This document shows, piece by piece, positions 8,760 through 18,828 of a DNA stretch of 64,000 bases. Origin of the DNA: Acorus gramineus (taxonomy: Eukaryota; Streptophyta; Magnoliopsida; Acorales; Acoraceae); the NCBI GenBank assembly GCA_030737835.1, contig JAUJYN010000026.1, forward strand, positions 124,001 through 188,000. Direction: 5' to 3'. The notes beneath the pieces are model-generated. The model was not told the DNA's origin. It ran no database searches and worked only from the letters and a program-made list of their open reading frames with translations. A program made the position numbers and the translations under genes. Within the stretch, counting starts at the first letter, position 1; every line of letters starts with the position of its first letter.

Positions 8760-9510
8760 AGGCTGGGGCACCAGGTGGCCGGGCGCGCAAGTGCGTGCAC
8801 GCAGGTGTGCGCTCGGGTAGTGCTGCGTGCGTGCTGGGCACGCTGGGTAGTGCTGGCAGGGCTAGGCGTGCGGGTAGGCTAGCTGGGCTGTGCGCGCTGG
8901 CAGGCCGGGCAGGCAGGCTCGGCGGCAGGCGTGCTGGGCTGGAGGTGCTCGGCAGGCTGGGGGCTGTTGTCCGGGTGGCAGCAGCACCGGCAGCGCAGCA
9001 GGCAGGGCGCGCGCATGCGTGCGCGCGGGCGTGCGCGTGGGCGTGCGCTCGGGGGGAGCTGGTGGCCAGCAAGGCGCGCGTACTAGGCGTGCTGTGCACG
9101 GGTGTGCTGGGCGTGCGAGCACTGGGCGAGCTGTGCTAGAGGATGATGCGCGCGGAGTGCGTGCGGGGCGTCGTGCAGGGTGCGCGCGGGATGCGCGCGG
9201 GGCGCGGCGAGGAAGCGGTGGTGCGCGCGGGGTGTGCGCGAGGCGAGGCGCTGCGCGCGGGGCATGCGGGGTGCTCGCGGGCCAGCGCAAGGGGTGCGGG
9301 GTGTGCGCGGGCGGCTGCGCTGGGGCGCAGGGGGCGTGAGGTGCACCCGGGAGGCTCAGCGGCGTGTTTAGGCGGCGGGCAGGGGCCCGGCGGTGGGCTG
9401 GGCGCGCGGGCTGAGGCGCGGCGGTGCACCCGGGAGGTCAGGTGGCCGTGCGGGTGGTTGCCGGGGGTGCGGGTGGTTGCCGGAGTGCTCGGGCTAGCGT
9501 GCGTGCGGGT
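8760..9510 (+). repeat. GC-rich, CpG-rich low-complexity block
   Basis: Dense GCGCGC, GTGCGCGCGGG and GGCGAGGCGCTGCGC motifs in alternating purine-pyrimidine runs. Frames stay open on both strands simply because stop codons are rare in such sequence. It lies between the donor-like site at 8538 and the micro-exon at 9621, so it would be intronic. Equivalent blocks occur at 1-310, 4570-5250, 14930-15545, 16930-17485, 28800-29370, 32100-32583, 37210-37560, 40000-40380, 45935-46670, 48890-49800, 54655-55340 and 60690-61125. Confidence 0.85.
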
Positions 9511-9620
9511 CGTACGCACGTTTGCCCGAGTGTTGGGTGTTTGATTTTGGGCTTTGTGTATTTTTGAGTGTTTAGCAGTATTTGAGGATTTTACTCATCA
9601 GTTGATACACTGTCTTGCAG

Positions 9621-9656
9621 ATCTCGACGGACGGTCGCGCGTCGACCCGATCTCCG
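9621..9656 (+). other. Micro-exon (36 nt), A1 3' LTR
   Basis: Preceded by CTGTCTTGCAG and followed by GTGAGTGGG. The donor that would pair upstream is at 8538 and the next acceptor-like site is near 10812. Confidence 0.55.
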
Positions 9657-10432
9657 GTGAGTGGGACGATCCAACCCAGTAGGGAGGCGTTACATGCACT
9701 TGGGCGTGTACCGTCCTCCCCTGGGGCACCATAGTAGATATTAACCTATTTTATATGAAAAGCTATGAAAGCCTGATAATGTGTAGTATGCATGCCACCC
9801 TAGACTTTGTATGCTAGGGACTTATACCCTTAGGACCCGTATAAGAATCATGCACCCTGTTATCATGTTTCCATGTTAGGAAAGCCCTGACCGATGCATG
9901 TTCCTATTTAGTTTAATTTATTTAAATAAAATGCGAGCATGTGTCTATTAGCCTGTCTTAGCGAATATCATAGGGGAGGGGCCTCGCGAGGACAGCGGTG
10001 AGACCCGGGCTAGGGTACTCCGTGTTCCTTGTTTGGTTGTCGGGATGTCCTATATCGGGACCTCACGCTGCCCTCCCAAGGATTTCTTTCCCCGTTAATA
10101 TTCCAACCTCTTTATAACTATTATGCATGTTCCCCGCATCTTGGTTATGCGCCCTGGAGGAATTCTGAGGAATTCAGGACATTAGAGTTGGTAGGATGTG
10201 TTGTCTGCGGATCCGAGTGGATCATATGCGATGGATAGGCTGTTCTGTTCCCTTCGTTGGATCCGTGTAGAGACTACCCCGGCGTTGGAAAGGTTGTCCC
10301 GTGCAGGGGCTCCCATCAGTAGGCACCTCCTGATTTGGTAGATGGACTGTGCTGAATGTGGGAATGGCCAAACGACCTACGGAGTGGGGAGAGACTATCG
10401 GTGGACCAAGGGTGACCAACAGCCTAGTCAGT

Positions 10433-10675
10433 CCCAAGAGCCTGGGTCACCTATTGTGGGTGAGGGTGAGGGTACAGTGGGCCGGCGATGTGGCGACCCA
10501 CTGGATTGTAAGTCCCAATATCCTTGGTCACCCAGTGAGGGTGAGGGTGAGGGTGTAGCGGGTGGGCGGTAGCGACCTGCTGTTTTTGTGTAGTTAGTCC
10601 CAATATCCTTGGTCACCCATTGAGAGGTGAGGGTGAGGGTGTAGTGGGTTGGCAGGAGCGACCCACTGGATTGCG
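10433..10675 (+). repeat. Hairpin/G4 unit array (3 units)
   Basis: The 3' LTR counterpart of the array at 1254-1505, with the same unit number and order and only scattered differences. Confidence 0.8.
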
Positions 10676-10814
10676 GAGTTGTTGCCATTTTGTGGCTCGA
10701 GTAATGTGATTGTGGATTAATAATATCTGGTTGTGGTTAATATAACTGTGTTGCATGGGTTGTGCTGTTCACTGAGCGTGTGGCTCACCCCTCGCATAAT
10801 ATTTTTCTCCAGAG

Positions 10815-10865
10815 TCATCTGAGTCGGACCCAGAGGAGGAGCTCCCTGAGGGACTTCATCAGTAG
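10815..10865 (+). other. Conserved short reading frame ending ELPEGLHQ-stop
   Basis: Two bases after CTCCAG the frame reads SSESDPEEELPEGLHQ and TAG, matching 1637-1687 and agreeing with 18778-18828 in all but two residues. Confidence 0.45.
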
Positions 10866-11207
10866 CGGAGTAGCGCCACGTCCCGCGAGTATCAGAGGCT
10901 ACCAGCATCCCTTGTGCTTGTATGTATTATTTTCCGTGCTTGGGCACGCGTTTTTGTTGTATTTGGATGTCTTTGTATATATTGGCTCTCACAGGACATA
11001 TGATTATGTATCGAGTCTGTAGTATGTTTTGATTACAGATTCAATCTTTTAGTTTCTGCATTTGGTGTATATATCATGTCAACCCTGCTTTGGTCTGTAT
11101 TGTCATTTTTAGCTGTTGTGTGTGCATGTTATTGAACTCTTGTTACTGATATCATATATACACCTGCCGCGTCCCGGGGTCGGCCGGCCCTGGGGCGTGA
11201 CAGATAA

Positions 11208-13029
11208 TCATCATTTAATCAATTACATGCAATAATACATGAATTCTGAATATTGATTAGTTATTATTATATATAAAATTAGGATATAGAAAATTAGATT
11301 AAGATGTTCAAATGTATAAATAATATTCTTATCAACCTTCATTATCCCGTTAGTACATTTTTATTCAAAATATTGTAGTCATAGTATGCCCATGCATGCA
11401 TATAATATATCAAAATAATAAATATACAACAATGTCACCAAGATATGCAATAATACATATACGACATCCTATCCAACATGATGCATGCAATATCACGAAC
11501 ACGCAGTCAGTCTTCGCAACATCTAGCTCGCATGGTCTTTACATGCATGGCCACGAATACTTAGGTTTTACGTTCTCAGACCAGGCCACAAAGCCTATGC
11601 CCACATAGATGTTGTCACAGACGGGGTCATATAGACAAGAATGCATGTGATGACAATCTAAATTGTTTTCAAAATTATGATAAGACAGAGCATGCATGAT
11701 CTCAACATACAAATCATATAATGATAAATATATCAATAAAAGCATGCTCACATTTTTATATCGAAACTAGCAATTATATGCAGTACAATAGGGCGATCCT
11801 AGCATGAATACATAATATACTTCATTTGAAAGATACATATGAGACTCAAATCCATTCACCTTCGATCCGATGACATGCCAACAAAGGTAATCGATACATA
11901 CAACAAAAAAATCGAGTATTGGCGACGGACCCACGTTCATTTTGGCGACAGCTCTAGTCAGTCGCATATTTACGATGGCCATAAGCCGTCCTAACTGCAA
12001 AAATAAAAACGGAAAAAATTTGTTACGGACGTAGATTTTAGCGACGGCTCTCAACCATCGCTAAATTGGTTACAACGACGGCTCTCAACTGTCGCTAATC
12101 TAAAAAAAAAACTGTGTACATAACGTTTAAGATTAATTTTTCCCAGCCCCCACAAATGATCTGTGTTTTCCCTCTCATGCGAAATCATATCCCGCCCATA
12201 TCATCAAAAAATCCCCAAAATCTCTTCCACCCCCTTCTCCCCTTCACCCAAAATTATATCCCAATAATCTCTTGCACCTCCTTCTCCATTTCACCCAAGA
12301 AAACCCTATCAAAAAACCCAATCGATTCGTCATCTGCGTCCCGACGAGGTAGACCCTCCATCTCTCTATTTTTATTTTAGATTTGATTTACTTCTACATC
12401 TTGGAGAGAGAACCTCTCTCTCTCTTTGTTTTTTATTTTTAGATTTGATCTTCTTTCTACATCCTTGTGAGGTCAACTCTCTCTGTCTCTATCTGTTTTT
12501 TCTTTTCGGATTTGATTCATGTAAATATTTTTTATGTGTAGTGAAAATCAATTGGTTTTGGTTTTGTGTTTTCAAATGTTCAATTTTGTTGTACAAAATG
12601 TATTGGACCTCTTGTTGCTTTGATGGAATGTGGGATTATTTTAGTAGTTGGGTTTCACATAAAACTAATTGCATCAATTCTACATGGTTAAATGAATAGG
12701 TTAAAAAAGTGAATCCCACACGCAGAAACTGCCACCGAGCAATCCCAATCCACTCAGGTTATCGCTTCGTTCCCTTTTCTTCTTATCTGAATCATCTCTC
12801 AAAAGGTTGTGAAACAATGTATATCACCTACGTCATCTCAATAGGACTTGGTTGTTTCTCTGGGCAAGAGAAAGAAAGGGAGTGGTTCAAAAGGGTGGTG
12901 GCTTTCTTTGTGCATTGATGTTATTTATGGTTTGTGGATAAATATTTGCTTGCTTTTTTTTTTTTTGTTATATTGTAGATCAGTCAAAGTTGAATGAGTA
13001 AATCGATTTGAATGCATAGGCCCCAAGTG
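11208..13029. other. Non-LTR AT-rich interval, no confident gene
   Basis: Sequence outside the LTR elements, presumably older host DNA. Bases 11930-12110 hold short inverted motifs of the GCGACGG...CCRTCGC kind. Bases 12130-12440 are a C/T-rich stretch resembling a plant 5' untranslated region, with GACGAG/GTAGACC as a possible donor. Bases 12700-12920 contain a 69-codon open frame with no recognised relatives. Bases 12950-12980 are a T-rich tract ending TTGTAG, an acceptor-like site. No product can be named. Confidence 0.5.
11930..12110. repeat. GCGACGGCTCTCAA inverted motifs, possible DNA-transposon subterminal repeats
   Basis: AGCGACGG and CCATCGCT surround CTCTCAA near 12040-12065. A similar pair (ACGACGG/CTGTCGCT) follows, and two weaker copies precede. 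Short GCGACGG hairpin repeats like these are common near the ends of plant CACTA-like elements. Neither terminal CACTA nor a target duplication was found, so the assignment is tentative. Confidence 0.4.
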
Positions 13030-13034
13030 CATTA

Positions 13035-13533
13035 TGTTAGACTAAATTCACAAGATCGAAGACTTACGGATCAACATATTTAATCTGAATGATTGGAGGT
13101 CGATCACGATCTGTCTCTATTATTCTTCTTCTGTCTTTTAGAGCCTGAAAAAATAAAAGGGTTAAAGAAAAGATTTGACTTCCTCTCTTTAGCTTTTATG
13201 GACTTGAGATATCTAATGGGATCCAATCCCTTTTATATGCTAAGAGGGAAGCCAAATCTCAGTAATGAAATCTTTATGGAATCAAACCCATTACAGATTC
13301 CTCCCACTTAATCCTGGGATGTAGGTAGTTACTGTAACAGAATTAGAATCACAATCAATCCAGTACTTCTCAACCGTGTGATGTGTGGGTCACTTTAAGT
13401 GAGAGATTAGGATGTATAGAAAATGTGTCACACTTCGTAACAAATAGTCAAAGTAATTTTCATCACAATAACTACTTTTCAAAATAGTGAGATACAATCC
13501 TTATCTTTAATTAACTCATCCATATCTCTAACA
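13035..13533 (-). mobile_element. Copia 3' LTR (499 bp)
   Basis: It begins TGTTAGACTAAATTC and ends CTAACA. It matches 44811-44984 joined to 57778-58086. It contains internal direct matches such as GATTGGAGGTCGATCACGAT. Confidence 0.92.
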
Positions 13534-13549
13534 TTCTCCCACTTGACCC
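13534..13549 (-). other. Copia polypurine tract
   Basis: The reverse complement reads GGGTCAAGTGGGAGAA and abuts the 3' LTR. The AAGTGGGAGA core is typical of plant copia elements. Confidence 0.88.
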
Positions 13550-13975
13550 ATATAACACACGTCTACTTTGAAAAGAATATTTTATAAAAAATATATAATA
13601 TAATAATAAACTTGATGTACTGAATTGATCAAATTTGAAAAAAAAACAAGACTGCGCGCGCTTTGAAAAATGATTCCAATAATTCTGTATCTTTAACTCA
13701 ATTCAAGGGAATCAATGACAAGAACTATGACGGTTCTACTGCATTATAGTAGAGTAGTCCCTTCCATAATTACAATATCATTTTATCCTTTAAACCAAGT
13801 ACCTTTATTTAGACAAAACTTTATATCTACCAAATTAAAAGGCTATTACCAAATGCCTTTTACACGGCCCTCTTTATTGTCCACATGGACATTTACTTGA
13901 TTAACACAATGTGTTAAAAGACAAAATGAATGTTATTCATAAATAAACCAAAGTACAACCATAAAATGTTGAAAA
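13550..13975 (-). other. Copia 3' untranslated internal region
   Basis: AT-rich sequence between the pol stop codon and the PPT. No further reading frame or repeat is evident. Confidence 0.7.
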
Positions 13976-14038
13976 TTACACCAAGCTCCAATCCAAAATG
14001 AGACCCATATGTTCTACATGTTCCTTATAGAATGTAGT
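13976..14038 (-). pseudogene. pol: Copia Pol C-terminal tail
   Basis: The last codons of Pol (FYKEHVEHMGLILDWSL, then TAA at 13976-13978) were separated from the RNase H part by the LTR insertion at 14039-20159. The GTAGT target duplication falls inside the coding sequence. Confidence 0.8.
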
Positions 14039-14309
14039 TGTTATATATGTGTCACTTTTAGCCTTCTGGTAACCATTGGGACATTTTGGCAGTTTTTCAG
14101 TTTTTTTTTTTTTTATCAGAACCGCTAAAATTTTAGATTGTTAGCTATCATCCTGAGTTTGAGGACTCCGATTGAAAATCTAACTGCATATTATGTGTCC
14201 TGGTGCCATTTCAAGCCACTCACGAAAATTTCATCGAATTCCGGTAACGTTTCAGAATTTCGCAGTTCCGAAGTGTATCCAGGTTTTGACTGAGCGAAAA
14301 GTCATTGGG

Positions 14310-14430
14310 AGACTTGACTTGGTCAAAGTTGACCTTTGACTTGGTCAAATGGTTTTGGATTTTAGTATGGTTGGGTTGACTTGAGTCAAAGATCAACTAA
14401 ACCTAATCTAACCTAGCTTAACCTAATCTA
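14310..14430 (+). repeat. GACTTGGTCAAA and ACCTAA short repeats in U3
   Basis: Several copies of TTGACTTGGTCAAA-like phrases are followed by AACCTAATCTAACCTAGCTTA-like repeats just before the leader. The same arrangement is found at 16335-16470, 29880-30000, 38040-38165, 38700-38810 and 60070-60225, and is absent from the A1 subtype. Confidence 0.7.
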
Positions 14431-15545
14431 ATTTCAAGTGGTGAGTGTGTGAGGTGTGTGTGTGGTCCCCTTTAAACCCCACGCCCACAAATAGTCCCCC
14501 CTATTCATCATCTTCTCCACCAAGCTCTCTCTCTCCCCTCTCCTTATTTCCTTGATTTGACCTAGCTAAGGTGGTTGAAATAAAAAACCCTAAGAAGAGA
14601 AAAGATAGGTAAGGACCCGATCTATCCATCCATGGTCTTGGATTCGAGTTCCCTCGAGTGTGACCCCCTCTTATAACCCCTTTTTACCTCTGTTTTCAGC
14701 CCCTCTTTGGCTGAGATGAGGTCTTGGTGGTGGTAGCCTTGGAGGTGGTATTTCGGTGCGCGAAGAGCACCCGATCTCCTCCCCTTCCTTTCCTCCCCTT
14801 GGGTGAGCTTCCTTTCCTTCCATTTCTTGTCTAGATGTATGTTTAGGTGTGTTTTGGGAGTGAAAGATGTGTTTGGTGGTTTGGGGGCTGTTGGAGGGCT
14901 GAGAGGGGTGGTTGAGTTCGGCTCGGGTGCTTGCGGGCTCAGCGGTGCGCGTAGGCAGGCAGGCGGCAGGCAGGCAGGCGGCGCAGGCTGGCAGGCGCTG
15001 GGCAGGTGCGCTGTTGGGTGAGCTGGCAGGGCACGCGGGCGTACGCGCGGGTGCTGTGCAGGGGGCGCAGTACGCGGGTTGAGCGGTTGGTGTGTGGGTG
15101 CTGCGCGCTGGGCGTCGTGCGGGGGCGCGCGTTCGGAGAGCTGCGCAGAGGCGCAGTGCGTGCTGTGCGTGCGGGGCCACGTACGGGTGCTGCGCGTTGG
15201 GCGTCGTGCAGGGGCGTGCGCGCGGAGCGCTGCGCAGAGGCGCAGTGCGTGCTGTGCGCGCGGTGAGGCGAGGGGGGAGTGCATGCGGGGCGCTGCGCTG
15301 GGGCGTAGTGCGGGCGGGTGTGCTCGCGAGGCGCTGCGCTGGGTCGCAGTGCTCCCGGGTGCATCCGGGGCTGGACGCGCGGTGCGCACGGGCGCGCGCG
15401 TGCGTGCGCCCTAGCGTGCGGTGTGTCTGGGCTCGCGGGCAGGGCTCGGCAGTGCGTCTGGGCGCGCGGGCTAGGGCGCGGCTGTGCGCCCGGTGCGGGT
15501 GGCCGTGCGCATGGCTGCCCGGGGGTTTGGGAGTCTGTCGGGGTG

Positions 15546-15588
15546 CTCGGACTCGCGTACATACGGGCCGTATGTGCGTTTGTCCGAG
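15546..15588 (+). other. Hairpin upstream of micro-exon, CTCGGAC variant
   Basis: CTCGGAC pairs with GTCCGAG, and ACATACGG pairs with CCGTATGT around a one-base turn. Compared with 314-356, one outer pair changed from G-C to A-T on both arms. Confidence 0.7.
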
Positions 15589-15661
15589 TGTTGGGTACTT
15601 TTAGTATATTTTTGTATGTATTTGTGTATTTTACTCACCGTGTTAAATACCTGTCTTGCAT

Positions 15662-15697
15662 ATCTTGACGGACGGTTACGCGACGACCCGAGTATTG
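15662..15697 (+). other. Micro-exon (36 nt) with mutated acceptor
   Basis: Preceded by TTGCAT rather than TTGCAG, the only copy seen with a lost acceptor AG. The donor GTGAGTGGG is intact. Confidence 0.5.
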
Positions 15698-17484
15698 GTG
15701 AGTGGGATGATCCAACCCAGTAGGGAGGCGCTATATGCACTTGGGCGTATACCGTCCTCCCCTGGGGCACCATAGTTTAATATTAACTTGTATAATATGT
15801 AATCTATGCAAGCATGATTAATATGTAGTATGCATGTCACCCTAGACCTTGTATGTTAGGGACTTGAACCCTTAGGATATGCGTAAGAGCCATGCATCCT
15901 GACTCCATGTTTTCATGCTAGGAAAGCCTCGACCTATGCATGTGTCCTATTAGTTTAATTTATTAAACTAAATGCGAACTTATGGTATTTTAGCATGCCT
16001 TAGGGAATATTATAAGGGGCCTTGCGAGGTCAGCATTGAGACCCGGGCTAGGGTACTCCTATTATATATGTGTCACTTTTAACCTTCTGGTAACCGTTGG
16101 ACCACCATTCTGGCAATTTTTTAGTTTTTTTTCGTTTTTCGATCGGAACCGCTAAAATTTCAGGTTGTTAGCTATCGCCTTGAGATTGAGGGCTCCGATT
16201 GAAAATCTAACTGCATATTATGTGCCCTGGTGCCATTCCAAGCCGCTCACGAAAATTTTGTCGAATTCTGGTAACGTTTCAGAATTTCACAGTTCTGGGG
16301 CGTATCCGGGTTTTGACCGAGCGAGAAGTCATTGGGAGAGTTGACTTGGTCAAAGTGGGCCCATAGACTTGGTCAACCCCTTTTGTTTTTATTTGTGGTT
16401 GGGTTGACCCAAGTCAAAACCCACTTAAGTTCACCTAATCCTCTCCTAATCCTAGTTAACCCTAATTTAAGTGGGGTTGACTTATATAATGAGATCTAAA
16501 AAGTTGCCCCCCACTATTCATCATCATCCCCACTTGTTTTCTCTCTCCCCCTCTCTCTTTTTCTTGATTTAGAGCTAGTTAGAGGGCTTGGATCTCAAAA
16601 CCCAAAGAAGAGAAAGGTAAGGTGAGCTCCCGATCTATCTACCGGTGGTTTGGGATTCGAATTCCGGTGTGTTCAGCCCCTCCTCACACCCTCTCTTCTC
16701 CTCTGTTTTCAGCCCTTCTTTGGCTAGGAGGAGATCTAGGTGGTGGTGGTCCTTGTGGAGGTATTTCGGTGCCCGAAGAGCTCCCGATTCCCTTCCCTTC
16801 CTTTCCTCTCCAAGGGTAAGCTCTCTTTCCTTCCTTTTCTTGCTTAAATGCTTTGTTAGGGGGTTGTTTTTGGGTGCTGGTGGCTGTGGGTGGTGGTTGG
16901 TGGCTGTTGGAGGCCATTGCTGGCCGGAGAGGGGTGGTAGAGTGGCTCGGGCGGGCTAGCAGGCTGTCCCGAGTAGGCTGGCAGGCAGGCAGCGCAGCGG
17001 GCAGTGCAGCAGGCGGAGCAGATGGCAGGGCGCGGGCGTGCGCTCGGGTGGAGCTGGGCGCGGGCGCTGGGCGGTGGCGGGCGCAGTCGGGCGCGCAGTC
17101 GCGCGCGGGTGCACAGGTGCGCGCGGAGTGGTCGCGCAGGTGCGCGTGGGTGCTGGCACGAGCGGGGGTGTGCGCGCGGGCGTGCGCGCGGGCAAGGCAC
17201 CTGGGCACTGCGCCTGGGTGCGGGGCAGGGCGCCTGGGCATGCGCCTGGGCGCGGAGCTGGGGACCAGTGCGTGCGCGTGCTGGGGCGTGCGCGCAGTGC
17301 GCGCGGGGGCGTGCTGGGCTGGACGCGCGGTGCGCGCGGACGCGCGTGCATGCGGCAGTGCGTCCGGGCGCGCGGGCTGGGCTTGGCCGTGCGTTTGGGG
17401 GCGCGGGCCGGGGCTCGGCTGTGCGCCCGGGGCGGGTGGCCGTGCGTGCGGCTGCCCGAGGGGGTTCGGGAATGAGTTGGGGTG

Positions 17485-17527
17485 CTCAGGCTCGCGTGCG
17501 TACAGGCCGTATGTACGCTTGTCTGAG
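17485..17527 (+). other. Hairpin upstream of micro-exon, CTCAGGC variant
   Basis: CTCAGGC pairs with GTCTGAG through one wobble, and GCGTGCGTAC pairs with GTATGTACGC through two. The CTCAG/CTGAG pair replaces CTCGG/CCGAG of other copies. Confidence 0.7.
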
Positions 17528-17600
17528 TGTTGTGTATTTTTAGGTATTTTTGGATTTATTTGTTGATTTTACTCACCGAATTGATTACCCTATTTTGCAG

Positions 17601-17636
17601 ATCTTGACAGACGGTCGCGCGACGACCCGACTATCA
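17601..17636 (+). other. Micro-exon (36 nt), A-type
   Basis: Preceded by TATTTTGCAG. It ends CTATCA before GTGAGTGGG. The length is kept although the last bases differ from A1. Confidence 0.55.
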
Positions 17637-18407
17637 GTGAGTGGGACGATCCAACCCAGTTGGGAGGCGTTACATGCACTTGGGCGTGTACCGTCCTCCC
17701 TGGGGCACCATAATTAATGTTAACATGTATAATATGAAAACTATGTAAGCATGATAATGTGTAGTATGCATGCCACCCTAGACTTTGTATGCTAGGGACT
17801 TGTACCCTTAGGACCCGTATAAGAACCATGCATCCTATTATCATGTTTCCCTACTAGGAAAACCTTGACTTATGCATGTTCCCATTTAGTTTAATTTATA
17901 TATATCAAATGCGAGCATGTGATTGTTGGCATGTCTTAGTGAATATTATAGGGAGGGGCCTCGCGAAGATAGCGGTGAGACCCGGACTAGGGTACTCCGT
18001 GTTCCTTGTTTGGTTTTTGGGATGTCCTATATCAGGATCTCACGCTGCCCTCCCAAGGTTCTTTCCCCCGGTAATATTCCAACCTTTATTTTATAATATC
18101 TATTCCCCGCATCCTGGTTATGCGTTCTGGAGGAATTCTGAGGAATTCATGACATTAGAGTTGTTGAGATGTGTTTGTCAGCGGATCCGAGTGGATCATA
18201 TGCGATGGATAGGCTGATCTGTTCCCTTCGTTGGATCCTTTAGAGACTACCCCGGCGTAGAGAGACTGTCCCGTGCAGGGCTCCCATCAGTAGGCACCTC
18301 CTGATCTTGGACTCGGACTGTGCTGAATGTGGGAGTGGCCAAACAGCCTACGGAGTGGGGAGAGACTATCGGTGGACCAAGGGCGACCATCAGCCTAGTC
18401 AGTCCCA

Positions 18408-18640
18408 ATATCTTATGTCACCTATTGAGGGTGAGGGTGAGGGTGTGGTGGGTTGGCGATGTAGCGACCCACTGGATTGTTAGTCCCAATATCCTATGTC
18501 ACCTATTGAGGGGTGAGGGTGAGGGTGTATGATTGTGTATGGATGATTATCAGGCTAATAAGTCCCAATATCCTATGTCACCTATTGAGGGGTGAGGGTG
18601 AGGGTGTAGTGGGTTGGCGATAGCGACCCACTGGCCTGTA
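18408..18640 (+). repeat. Hairpin/G4 unit array (3 units)
   Basis: Each unit starts with CCCAATATCYTATGTCACC. The first and third carry GTGGGTTG/CGACCCAC-type stems; the middle one has lost its hairpin. Confidence 0.78.
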
Positions 18641-18777
18641 TAGCTATTGCCATTTTGTGGCTTTTAATAATGAGATTGTGGATTAATAAGATCTGGTGGT
18701 TAATATATATTGTGATGCATGGGTTGTGCTGTTCACTGAGCGTGTGGCTCACCCCTCGCATAATATTTTCTCCAGTG

Positions 18778-18828
18778 TCATCTGAGTCGGATCTGGAGGA
18801 AGAGCTCCCCGAGGGACTTCATCAGTAG
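18778..18828 (+). other. Conserved short reading frame ending ELPEGLHQ-stop
   Basis: Reads SSESDLEEELPEGLHQ and TAG, starting two bases after TTTTCTCCAG. Confidence 0.45.

Larger units (their letters stand above)
7949..11202 (+). mobile_element. 3' LTR of chromovirus-derived element A1 (3254 bp)
   Basis: It runs from TGTTATATATGTG to GGGGCGTGACA. The base order is: U3-like region (7949-8212); TATA box; CT-rich leader; donor-like CCTTG/GTAAGC at 8537/8538; GC-rich block (8760-9510); micro-exon 9621-9656; AT-rich section; three hairpin/G4 units (10433-10675); TGAGC hairpin; short TAG-terminated frame (10815-10865); tail. The expected right target duplication is GATAA at 11203-11207, but its partner lies outside the window. 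Confidence 0.93.

Noticed and set aside
8226-11022. One continuous reading frame when proposed exons 8226-8537, 9621-9656 and 10813-11022 are joined
   Set aside because: The phases fit in this copy, but there is no ATG, and the same frame meets a stop at once in LTR 3848-6836 and others. It is probably chance; the frame at 10815-10865 is better supported.
12114-12380. Open frame of 88 codons in the C/T-rich flank
   Set aside because: Low-complexity Pro/Ser/Ile-rich translation typical of a CT-rich leader; no family resemblance.
12709-12918. Open frame of 69 codons as a gene
   Set aside because: No recognised motif, no second exon that can be supported, and similar lengths occur by chance. 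Mentioned only as part of the flank.
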